The notes under the pieces were generated by a model, which was given only the letters and a program-made list of their open reading frames with translations, was not told the origin of the DNA and did not search any database. The translations under genes were made by a program, and so were the position numbers. Positions 8,780-19,800 of a stretch of 64,000 nucleotides of DNA are shown here, piece after piece. Source of the DNA: Pyxidicoccus parkwaysis. GTDB taxonomy: Bacteria > Myxococcota > Myxococcia > Myxococcales > Myxococcaceae. The stretch lies in NCBI RefSeq assembly GCF_017301735.1, contig NZ_CP071090.1, forward strand, positions 7,616,001 to 7,680,000, given 5' to 3'. Position 1 is the stretch's first letter. Each line of letters begins with the position of its first letter.

Positions 8780-9637
8780 CTAACCGGCCAGCGGCATGTT
8801 GTCGATGAGGCGTGTCGTCCCGCTGAAGGCCGCGACGAGCAGGCGAGCAGACTGGCCGGGCTCCACCAAGGCCAGGGGCTTCAGCCGCTCCGCGTCCACC
8901 AATTCCACGTAGTCCTCGCGCAGGCCCGCCGCCTCCAGCTCGCGCCGCACGGCGCCCACCAGCACGCCCGCCTCCCGGGTGCCCTCCCGCAGCAGGGCCT
9001 GGGCCGCCTTCAGCCCACGCGAGAGGGAGAGCGCCCGCTTCCGCTCCTCGGGGGACAGGTAGGCATTGCGGCTGCTCATCGCCAACCCGTCCGGCTCGCG
9101 CACCGTCGGCATTCCGATGATGTCCGCGCCCAGGTGCAAATCGCGGTTCAGCGCCTTGATGACCTGGAGCTGCTGGTAGTCCTTCTCCCCGAAGAGCGCC
9201 ACCTCCGGCCGGAAGAGGCACAGCAACTGGGTGACAATGGTGGCCACGCCACGGAAGTGGCCGGGCCGCCTGTCGCCACACAGGCCCTGGCTGACGTCCG
9301 TCACCTCCACGTACGTCTGGTACCCCGGGGGGTACATGGCCTTCGGGTCCTCCGGCGCGAAGACGACATCCACGCCCGCGCTGGCGCACTTCGCCACGTC
9401 CCCCTCCAAGTCGCGGGGGTAGCGGGACAAATCCTCCCGGGGACCGAACTGGGTGGGGTTGACGAAGATGGAGGTGGCCACCACGTCGGCACGGGAGCGC
9501 CCCTCGCGCATGAGCGAGAGGTGCCCCTCGTGCAGGTAGCCCATGGTGGGCACCAGCGCGAGCCGGCGCCCCTCACGGCGCAGTCCCGCAACCCACGCCT
9601 TCACCTCCGCCACGGTTCGCAGGACTGCGGTGGCCAT
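8780..9637 (-). CDS. panC: Pantothenate synthetase
   Basis: PanC joins pantoate and beta-alanine with ATP to make pantothenate. The 285-residue protein shows VPTMGYLHEGHLSLMR (HIGH-like, about residues 29-44), TSIFVNPTQFGPREDLSRYP, PGHFRGVATIVTQLL, FGEKDYQQLQVIK and VREPDGLAMSSRNAYLSPEE (KMSKS-like region, about 180-199), all typical of the family. The open frame continues upstream into panB, but the ATG at 9635-9637 matches the family start and lies two bases after the panB stop, indicating a panBC operon. The stop is 16 bases from smpB. No panD or panE is visible nearby. Confidence 0.97.
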   Translation of the reverse strand: MATAVLRTVAEVKAWVAGLRREGRRLALVPTMGYLHEGHLSLMREGRSRADVVATSIFVNPTQFGPREDLSRYPRDLEGDVAKCASAGVDVVFAPEDPKAMYPPGYQTYVEVTDVSQGLCGDRRPGHFRGVATIVTQLLCLFRPEVALFGEKDYQQLQVIKALNRDLHLGADIIGMPTVREPDGLAMSSRNAYLSPEERKRALSLSRGLKAAQALLREGTREAGVLVGAVRRELEAAGLREDYVELVDAERLKPLALVEPGQSARLLVAAFSGTTRLIDNMPLAG

Positions 9638-9639
9638 GG

Positions 9640-10557
9640 CTAGACCGGTACCCCGTAGACGGGGCCAATCTTCTCGCCACCCTCGGCGGGGGCCGAAGAG
9701 GACGACTCCGCGCGCGGCGCCGGGCTGCCGGCGACGAGGCGGATGTTCTTGTTCGACTTGAACGAGTGGTCCTCGTCGGGGAACGCGCCCTGGCGGACCT
9801 CGGAGAAGAAGGCGCCCGCGGCCTCCGTAATCGAGCCGTGCAGGTTGGCGTAGCGCTTGACGAACTTCGGCTTGAAGTCCGGGTTCATCCCCAACAGGTC
9901 GTAACAAACGAGGACCTGGCCATCACAGTCCACGCCCGCGCCAATGCCGATGGTGGGGATGGACAGGCTCTGCGTCACCGTGCGCGCGAGCTCCAGCGGC
10001 ACGCCCTCGAGCACCAGCGCATAGGCACCGGCCTGCTCCAGCGCCAGCGCGTCATCGAGAATCTTGCGGGCCTGGTCCTCGTCACGGCCCTGGACGACAT
10101 AGCCGCCCATCTTGTGGACGGACTGCGGCGTCAGCCCCAGGTGGCCCATGACGGGGATGCTGGCGCGGGTGATGGCTCGCACCGTGTCGGCGAACTCGGC
10201 GCCGCCCTCCAGCTTGATGCTGCCCACGCCACCCTCGGACACCATGCGGCCGGCGTTGCGCACCGCCTCCTGCGGCGACACCTGGTAGCTCATGAAGGGC
10301 AAATCCCCCACCACGTGGGCCCGGCGCGCGCCGCGCGTCACGGCGGCGCAGTGGTAGACCATCTGGTCCATCGTCACCGGCAGCGTGGAGTCATGCCCCT
10401 GGACCACCATGCCCAGCGAGTCACCTACCAGCAGCACGTCCGCACCAGCCTGGTCCAGGATGTGGGCAAACGTGGCGTCGTAGGCGGTAACCATGCAGAT
10501 CTTCTGGCCGATCTGCTTGAAGCGCTTCAGCGTGTGGATGGTGACCTTGTCCTTCAC
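9640..10557 (-). CDS. panB: 3-methyl-2-oxobutanoate hydroxymethyltransferase (ketopantoate synthase)
   Basis: PanB transfers a hydroxymethyl group from methylene-tetrahydrofolate to ketoisovalerate, the first committed step to pantothenate. The 305-residue protein has the TIM-barrel signatures [89 protein letters not shown] and [17 protein letters not shown]. It carries about 35 extra, low-complexity C-terminal residues ([17 protein letters not shown]). Translation starts at GTG 10557, supported by an exceptionally strong ribosome site just upstream. panC follows after two bases. Confidence 0.97.
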   Translation of the reverse strand: MKDKVTIHTLKRFKQIGQKICMVTAYDATFAHILDQAGADVLLVGDSLGMVVQGHDSTLPVTMDQMVYHCAAVTRGARRAHVVGDLPFMSYQVSPQEAVRNAGRMVSEGGVGSIKLEGGAEFADTVRAITRASIPVMGHLGLTPQSVHKMGGYVVQGRDEDQARKILDDALALEQAGAYALVLEGVPLELARTVTQSLSIPTIGIGAGVDCDGQVLVCYDLLGMNPDFKPKFVKRYANLHGSITEAAGAFFSEVRQGAFPDEDHSFKSNKNIRLVAGSPAPRAESSSSAPAEGGEKIGPVYGVPV

Positions 10558-10560
10558 GGT

Positions 10561-10569
10561 TCACCTCCT
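10561..10569 (-). promoter_or_regulatory. Very strong ribosome binding site for panB
   Basis: On the minus strand the sequence reads AGGAGGTGA, a full complement to the 16S anti-Shine-Dalgarno core, three bases before the GTG at 10557. It decides the panB start codon and is notably stronger than most ribosome sites in this window. Confidence 0.85.
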
Positions 10570-10721
10570 GTTGTCGTCGGGTTGAACGGCCTTGGCGGAC
10601 CCTTTCGCCTCTCGCCGTTCCTCGCGGAATCGCCGGAAGCTGAAGGTCCTGGGCGCAGTCTAACGCCCTCCAGGCGGCCGTGGGGGCCTGGAGGGCCTGC
10701 ATCCCGCCGGAAGCCTGGACG

Positions 10722-11366
10722 TCAGGTCTTCCGGGAGGCCTTCGGAAGGTAATGCTGGGTCCCCGGCTTCGCCTTCCGGATGGTGGCCAGGAGGTCTTCC
10801 CGGTCCGCCTCGTTGTTGACGAAGTCGATGTCCGACGTGTCCACCACCAACAGCGGCGTCTCCGTGTAGTGGAAGAAGAACGTGTTGTAGGAGTGGACCA
10901 GCCCCTCCAGATACGCGGAGTCGAACTTGCGCTCGAACTCGCGGCCGCGCTTCTTGATGCGTTGCAGCAGCACGTCCAGGCGGGCCTGGAGGTAGACGAC
11001 GAGGTCCGGCTTCGTCACGCGGGGCCCGAGCGCCTCGAAGACGCGCTCATAGAGGGCGAGCTCGTGGGCCTCCAGGTTGAGGTGCGCGAAGATGCGGTCC
11101 TTCGCGAACAGGTAGTCGCTGACCGTCATCGAGCTGAAGAGCTCTTGCTGGAAGAGCTCCTGCTGCTGCCGGAAGCGCGACAGGAGGAAGAAGACCTGCG
11201 TCTGGAACGCGTACTTCTGCCGGTCCGCGTAGAAGTTGGCGAGGAACGGGTTCTCCTCCACCACCTCGAGGATGCGCCGGCCTCCCAGCCGCTCCGCGAG
11301 GATGTTGGAGAGGCTCGTCTTGCCCACGCCAATGGGCCCCTCGACCACGATGTACCGTAAGTCCAT
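10722..11366 (-). CDS. Deoxynucleoside kinase (deoxyadenosine/deoxyguanosine kinase family)
   Basis: The 214-residue protein phosphorylates deoxynucleosides for salvage. It has the P-loop VEGPIGVGKTSLSNIL (about residues 8-23), a substrate-binding stretch EVVEENPFLANFYADRQKYA (about 34-53; EE and DR/K patterns), QTQVFFLLSRFRQQ and the lid and Arg region around LDVLLQRIKKRGREFERKFD. This resembles the bacterial Dgk/Dck group rather than thymidine kinase. The open frame extends upstream, but the ATG at 11364-11366 puts the P-loop at the normal distance from the start. It is an isolated leftward gene; substrate preference cannot be read from the sequence. Confidence 0.87.
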   Translation of the reverse strand: MDLRYIVVEGPIGVGKTSLSNILAERLGGRRILEVVEENPFLANFYADRQKYAFQTQVFFLLSRFRQQQELFQQELFSSMTVSDYLFAKDRIFAHLNLEAHELALYERVFEALGPRVTKPDLVVYLQARLDVLLQRIKKRGREFERKFDSAYLEGLVHSYNTFFFHYTETPLLVVDTSDIDFVNNEADREDLLATIRKAKPGTQHYLPKASRKT

Positions 11367-11522
11367 CCGCCGAGGCCTCCCGACCACGGAATGCGTGCCT
11401 CGAGGCCGCGCGCCCACTCGCGCGAGGGCACGGCCACGCACCCGGGCGGATAACACAACATGGGCGCTGGAATCCGGCAATTTTCCACGGCCGCACCGGG
11501 CGTCCGGGCCGCGTGCGCTCCC

Positions 11523-11551
11523 TTGACGCTCTGGAGGGCATTGCCTACGGT
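11523..11551 (+). promoter_or_regulatory. Candidate sigma-70-type promoter for the small ORF at 11593
   Basis: TTGACG (11523-11528) and TACGGT (11546-11551) are separated by 17 bases and face rightward, 41 bases before the ATG at 11593. The -35 element is close to consensus; the -10 is weaker. Confidence 0.45.
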
Positions 11552-11592
11552 CCGCGCGACTTCATGGCGTGTGCGCGGGACGGTCTCCGGAC

Positions 11593-11871
11593 ATGAGCGG
11601 CAGGCAGCGGGTGAAGACGGTGGTGGTGCTGGACGAGGCCCGTCAGAGCACCGCTACCAGGACCGCGCCCACACCGCCGGTGGAGGAGGATCCTCTCTAC
11701 GGCGTGGTGCTGCTGAAGGCGGCGATGGAGTTGAAGCGGCGGCAGGACGGCTCGGTGGAGGACATCCTCCGCGGCGTGCTCGCCCGCATGCGGATTCCGG
11801 AGGCCCGGTTCTTCGCCTGGCTGGAGCAGCAGGGCGGCCTGCTCCAGGCGCTGGGCGTGCGCGAGCGCTGA
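11593..11871 (+). CDS. Small hypothetical protein
   Basis: I do not recognise this 92-residue protein. It has a Thr/Pro-rich N-terminal third and a compact, probably helical C-terminal two thirds (EEDPLYGVVLLKAAMELKRR, GSVEDILRGVLARMRIPEAR, FFAWLEQQGGLLQALGVRER). It has no signal peptide, Cys motif or membrane helix. The ATG at 11593 is chosen because a plausible promoter ends just upstream; a GTG at 11569 would add eight residues. It is a single rightward gene convergent with rsmA. Codon use matches its neighbours, which suggests a real gene, but no function is proposed. Confidence 0.55.
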   Translation: MSGRQRVKTVVVLDEARQSTATRTAPTPPVEEDPLYGVVLLKAAMELKRRQDGSVEDILRGVLARMRIPEARFFAWLEQQGGLLQALGVRER

Positions 11872-11926
11872 AGCTCTACGCGAGCGCCCTGGACACCTGA
11901 GCCCGGGCCCGCGCGAGCGCGCTCCC

Positions 11927-12787
11927 CTACTCCTCGTCCAGCTTTGGCACGGGCACCGGCGTCACCACGGGCCCCAGCGCGCGCTCAATCGCGGCGAACT
12001 CCTCGGGCGCGAGCGTCTCCGCGCGCCGCTGCGAGTCCACGCCCGCGGCGGCCAGCGCGGCGGCCAGCACTTCCGGCGAGCCGAGCGTCGGGTCCGACTT
12101 GATGGAGTTGATGAGCGTCTTGCGCCGGTGCGCGAAGGAGGCCTTCACCACGCGGGTGAAGCGGGCCTCGTCCACAATCGGCGCGCGCGGGGCCTTGCGG
12201 CGGGTGAGGCGCAGCACGGCGGAGTCCACCTTCGGCGGCGGATGGAAGCGCCAGGCCTCCAGCGTGAGGATGTTCTCCGCATCGAAGTGCAGGCCGAGCA
12301 GCACGGTGAGCAGGCCGTAGTCGCGGTTGCCGGGCTCCGCGGCGAGCCGCTCCACCACCTCCTTCTGCAGCGTGAAGACGGCGCGCGTGACGTGGGCGCG
12401 CTGCTCCAGCACGCGGAAGAGGATGGGGCTGGTCAGGTGGTACGGGAGGTTGCCCGCCACGGCCACCTCGGGCACGCCGGCCACCTGGGCGAAGTCCACC
12501 GTGGCGGCGTTGCCGGCCACCACCTTCACGCCCGGAATCGCCTCCTTCTCCAGCACCGTGAGCATGTCGCGGTCTCGCTCCACCGCGGTGACGCGTGCGC
12601 CGGTGGCGGCGAGGAAGCGCGTGAGGTGGCCGAGGCCCGGGCCCAGTTCCACCACCGCGTCGCCCTCGCGCAGGAGGAGCGCGTCGGCGATGGTCTCCAG
12701 GGCGTCCTCGTCCCCGAGGAAGTTCTGCCCCCAGCTGTGCTTGGGGCGCAGGCCGTGTCGCTTGAGGATGTCTCGAGGCTGTTCCAC
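11927..12787 (-). CDS. rsmA: 16S rRNA dimethyladenosine transferase (A1518/A1519)
   Basis: RsmA (KsgA) dimethylates two adjacent adenines near the 3' end of 16S rRNA. The 286-residue protein shows the N-terminal KHSWGQNFLGDEDALETIAD, the SAM motif VVELGPGLGHLTRFLAATGA, VTAVERDRDML, the catalytic NLPYHLTSPILFRVL and the C-terminal SFAHRRKTLINSI. The start is GTG at 12787: it lies seven bases after AGGGAG and 13 bases after the tsaD stop, while upstream codons in the frame only reproduce tsaD sequence. tsaD and rsmA therefore look co-transcribed, both acting on structural RNA. Confidence 0.96.
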   Translation of the reverse strand: MEQPRDILKRHGLRPKHSWGQNFLGDEDALETIADALLLREGDAVVELGPGLGHLTRFLAATGARVTAVERDRDMLTVLEKEAIPGVKVVAGNAATVDFAQVAGVPEVAVAGNLPYHLTSPILFRVLEQRAHVTRAVFTLQKEVVERLAAEPGNRDYGLLTVLLGLHFDAENILTLEAWRFHPPPKVDSAVLRLTRRKAPRAPIVDEARFTRVVKASFAHRRKTLINSIKSDPTLGSPEVLAAALAAAGVDSQRRAETLAPEEFAAIERALGPVVTPVPVPKLDEE

Positions 12788-12800
12788 CGTCTGTCTCCCT

Positions 12801-13796
12801 CTACATGCGCCAGGCGGGGTCCGCCGCCAGCTTGAAGTCCCCGCGCAGGCCGCGGCGGTACGCCTCATACCCCGCCACCGCAATCATGGCCCCGTTGTCC
12901 GTGCACAACCGCACCGGCGGCAGGTACATGCTCAGCCCCCGCTCCTCCGCGCGCGCCTTGCACAGCGCGCGCAGCCGCGAGTTGGCCGCCACGCCTCCAC
13001 ACAACACGAGCTGCTTGTGGCCCAGCCGGCGCGCGGCGGCCACCAGCTTCTTCGACAGCACGTCCGCCACCGCCTCCTGGAAGGACGCGCACAGGTCCGC
13101 CAGCGCCTGGCCTCCCGGGACGCCGTGCTTCTGCACGTGGTGCAGCACCGCCGTCTTCAGGCCGGAGAAGGACACGTCGAAGTTGTCGCCGGGAAGCGCG
13201 CGCGGGAAGCGGATGGCCTCCGGGTCTCCCTGCTGCGCGAGCTGGTCGATGGGCAGCCCGCCCGGGTACGGCAGCCCGAGGATGCGCGCCGTCTTGTCGT
13301 ACGCCTCGCCGGCCGCGTCGTCGCGCGTGCTGCCCACCAGCTTGTACCGGCCATAGGCCTGCACGTCGTAGAGGCTGGTGTGGCCTCCCGAAACCACGAG
13401 CCCGAGGAACGGCGGCTCCGGAGCTTCTTCGATGAGGCGGATGGCCAGCAGGTGGCCCTCCAGGTGGTTGGCGCCGACGAAGGGCTTGCCGGTGGCGAGG
13501 CTCAGCCCCTTGGCCACCTGCACGCCCACCAGCAGCGCGCCGATGAGGCCCGGGCCGGAGGTGACGGCGATGAGGTCCACGTCGTCGAGCGTCTTCTGCG
13601 CGCGGGTGAGGGCCTCGTGGACGACAGGCATCACCTGGACGATGTGGTTGCGGCTGGCCAGCTCCGGCACCACTCCGCCCCAGCGCCGGTGGATGTCCAC
13701 CTGGGTGGAGACGACGTCCGACAGCACGCGCCGGCCGTCCTCCACGACGGCGGCGGCGGTTTCATCACAGGAGGTTTCCAGTCCGAGGACGAGCAA
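12801..13796 (-). CDS. tsaD: tRNA N6-adenosine threonylcarbamoyltransferase TsaD
   Basis: TsaD transfers the threonylcarbamoyl group to A37 of ANN-decoding tRNAs. The 331-residue protein has the ASKHA-fold motifs MLVLGLETSCDETAAAVVED, GVVPELASRNH, VTSGPGLIGALLVGVQVAKG, the metal-binding NHLEGHLLAI (His-x3-His, about residues 108-115), VSGGHTSLYDV, LPYPGGLPIDQLA, FSGLKTAV and LVLCGGVAANSRLR. Length and all motifs are normal. The ATG at 13796 is directly at the family start. It precedes rsmA by 13 bases. Confidence 0.97.
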   Translation of the reverse strand: MLVLGLETSCDETAAAVVEDGRRVLSDVVSTQVDIHRRWGGVVPELASRNHIVQVMPVVHEALTRAQKTLDDVDLIAVTSGPGLIGALLVGVQVAKGLSLATGKPFVGANHLEGHLLAIRLIEEAPEPPFLGLVVSGGHTSLYDVQAYGRYKLVGSTRDDAAGEAYDKTARILGLPYPGGLPIDQLAQQGDPEAIRFPRALPGDNFDVSFSGLKTAVLHHVQKHGVPGGQALADLCASFQEAVADVLSKKLVAAARRLGHKQLVLCGGVAANSRLRALCKARAEERGLSMYLPPVRLCTDNGAMIAVAGYEAYRRGLRGDFKLAADPAWRM

Positions 13797-13841
13797 GGCG
13801 GCTCACTTCTCCGAGGCGATGGGAGCCGCTCGCCTGCCCGC

Positions 13842-16679
<2,838 letters not shown>

Positions 16680-16880
16680 TCACTTCACTGCGGACTTCAG
16701 AGAGCCTGACGCGGGAGCATCCTGCCCGCTTTCCAGGCATGTCAATGGCTTGGGGAGGCGGAGCGTCTGGCTGTCCCCCCGCTGGACAGGCATCAGCCTG
16801 AGCCGGCTTGCGGGGAGAGCCGAGAAGGCCCGCTGCTGACACCCGCTCGATGCATGAGGAGCGCGGGTGCCCTCGGGGCG

Positions 16881-19800
16881 TCAGCGGAAGAAGCCGCCTT
16901 TCTTCGGCGGGTTCTTCTTGCGCATTTCGATGAGGCGCAGCTCCTGGTTGGCCTCGAGGTGCTTGGAGTTGGCGCGCACGGCCTCGCGGAAGTGGCGCTC
17001 GGCGCGGTCCATGTCGCCCTCGACGCGGGCGATGACGCCGAGCTGGTAGTGGGCGCGGTCGCAGTTGGGGTCCGTGCGCACGGCGTCCGCCATCATCTGC
17101 TTGGCCTTGGCCATGTCCGCCTTGCGCGCCGGGTCCATGTAGATGGCCCACGCGCGGGCGGCGAGGTACAGGGGCTTGGGGTCCATCGAGTACGCGCGGT
17201 CGTAGTGGTCCGACGCGGTGGTGAAGTCCCGCTTGCGGAAGAAGACCTCGCCCATCTTGTAGAGGTCGTCCGGGCTGCTGTCGGGGCGCCCCGCGGTGCG
17301 GGCCGCGGGGCCGGATGGCGCGGCGGCGGCCTGGGCAGACGCCTTGGGCAGGGACTGAGCGGACTGGAGGTTCTGCACGTACGCCTTGCGCCGGGCGTCG
17401 TCGTAGAGGACCTCGTAGGCCTCGCGGATGGCCTCGAAGACGGCGGTGATTTTCGGCGCGAGGTGGGGAATCGTCGGGGGCAGCCGGTCCGGGTGGAAGA
17501 GTTTGGCGAGGCTGAGGAACGCCGACTTCACCTGGTCCCTCGGCGCGTCCTGCGAGACGCCGAGCACGAAGAAGTGGTCGCGCTTGGCCTGGATGTCGGC
17601 GTAGCGCTGCTCGATTTGTTGGGCGAGGCGCGCCTCGTCGGGCTTGGGCGGCTCGGTGGCGGCGGGAGGTGTGGCCTGGGCGGGCTGGGCGGCGGGGTCA
17701 GTCGTGGGAGTGGCACCCACCACGGCGGGGCGCGCGCCGAGCACGCCCATGTTCTCCATCGCACGGCGCAGCAGGCGCTGGCGCCGGAGCTTCGCTGCCT
17801 CGTCGGGATTGGAGGGGTCTGCCGCCACGTCGTCCTCGTCGAAGTCCCAGTCGTCCAGGTCTCCGGACGGCTCGGCCCATGCAGTCTGTCCAGTTGGGCC
17901 AGTGTTGTCACCGGGGAAGGTCCCCGTCACTCCAGGTGCCACCGGTTCGAAGGTCGCTTCAACAATGGCCTCCACGGGAGGCTCGTCGAATTCGACGCCC
18001 GCCGGATTGACATTCGAGCGGACGAGCGATTCCAGGTGGGAGTCCACCTGCTGGAGGGCGGCCTCGAAGGAGGCGGTGAGGTTGTCGGCGCCCTCGTCCT
18101 TGTCGAAGGCGACGATGCGCCACAGGTCCTCCTCCCCTGCCTTGGGGGCAGCGGGGCCCAGCTTGAGCGGCGGCGGCGCGGCCTTGGGCGCGGGACGGGT
18201 GGCCCAGAGGCTGTCGTCGTCCGCGCTCGAGGACGCCGGAGTGAGGACCGGTGGAGCGCTCCGAGGCGCGGCCGCGCGAGCCGGAGGCGGCGGCGCGGAG
18301 GGCGTGAGCACGGGAGGTCCGGAGACGGGAGCGGCCCGGGCCGAAGCGGGAGGGGCGGGGAGCGGAGTGGAGGCGGGGACGGCGTCTTCCCAGACCTCGG
18401 GCTCGACCTCCAGGAGGGGCAGGTCCTCGGCCTCGGTGTTGGCCGGGGCGGACTGGGAGGAGTCGCGAGCCTTCCACGGCTCCTCCTGCACGGGGACGAG
18501 GTGGTCCTTGGTGCGGGTGGGCGGCGTGGTGCGGGGAGGCTCCTCGGCGAGCCAGGGCTCGAGCGGTTGCTTCTGCGAGCGGCGCTGGGCTTCCTCCAGG
18601 TCGTGAAGGAGCGCGGCCTGGGCCAGCTGGCGCGCGATGCGGAGGGTGTCGGTGCTCTCGGGCTGGGACGGGAGGTCGAGCGAGGAAGCGGCGGAGGGAG
18701 GGACGGCGTCCGCCCAGGAGGCGGGGGCCTTCGGGGGCTCGGCGTCGGCGGGGATGATGTCGCCGACATCGAGGGCGAGGGCATCGGCTTCTTCGGAGGG
18801 AGTCGGGGTCTGCCGGGCCTGGCGGGCCTCTTCGGCGCGACGGGCTTCCTCGGCGAGGCGGGCCTCTTCGGCCTTGCGAGCCTCCTCGGCGCGCTGGGCC
18901 TCCTCCGCGAGGCGGGCCTCCTGCTGGCGGTGCTCGTCTTCGAGACGCGTTGTTTCGGCGAGCCGGGCCTGCTCCGCGAGACGCGCCTCCTTCGCACGGC
19001 GCACCGCTTCGGCACGGCGGCGCTCGACCTCGAGCCGCAGGGCCTCGGCATGGCGGACTGCTTCCTCCTTGCGAGCTTCCTCGGCGAGACGGGCCTCTTC
19101 GGCCTTGCGAGCCTCCTCGGCGAGCCGAGCCTCTTCAGCGAGGCGGGCCTCTTCAGCGAGGCGGGCCTCTTCAGCCTTGCGAGCTTCTTCAGCGATGCGG
19201 GTTTCTTCGGCGAGGCGGGCCTCTTCAGCCCGGCGGGCCTCCTCCGCAAGACGGGATTCTTCCGCCTTACGAGCCTCTTCAGCCTGACGCGCCTCTTCCG
19301 CGAGGCGGGCCTCTTCGGCGATGCGCTCCTCTTCCGCCCGACGCGCTTCTTCAGCGATGCGCGCTTCTTCAGCCAGCCGTGCCTCTTCGGCGAGACGACG
19401 CTCCTCCGCGACGCGAGCCTCTTCCGCGAGACGAGCTTCCTCGGCCCGACGCGCCTCTTCAGCCAACCGAGCCTCTTCCGCGAGACGCTCTTCCTCACGG
19501 CGACGCTCTTCGGCGAGACGGGCCTCCTCGGCCCGACGCGCCTCTTCAGCGATGCGGGCCTCCTCGGCGAGACGGGCCTCTTCCGCCAGCCGAGCCTCTT
19601 CCACGAGGCGGGCCTCTTCGGCGAGACGAGCTTCTTCAGCCCGACGCGCCTCTTCGGCGATACGGGCCTCTTCAGCGAGGCGAGCCTCCTCCGCGATACG
19701 GGCTTCTTCGGCGAGGCGGCGCTCTTCCGCTACGCGCGCTTCCTCCGCGAGGCGGGCCTCTTCTGCGCGACGTGCCTCCTCTGCGATGCGGGCCTCTTCT

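Noticed and set aside
11569-11592. GTG start eight codons upstream for the small ORF at 11593
   Set aside because: It has no better ribosome site, lies very close to the candidate -10 element and adds a non-conserved-looking tail. It cannot be excluded.
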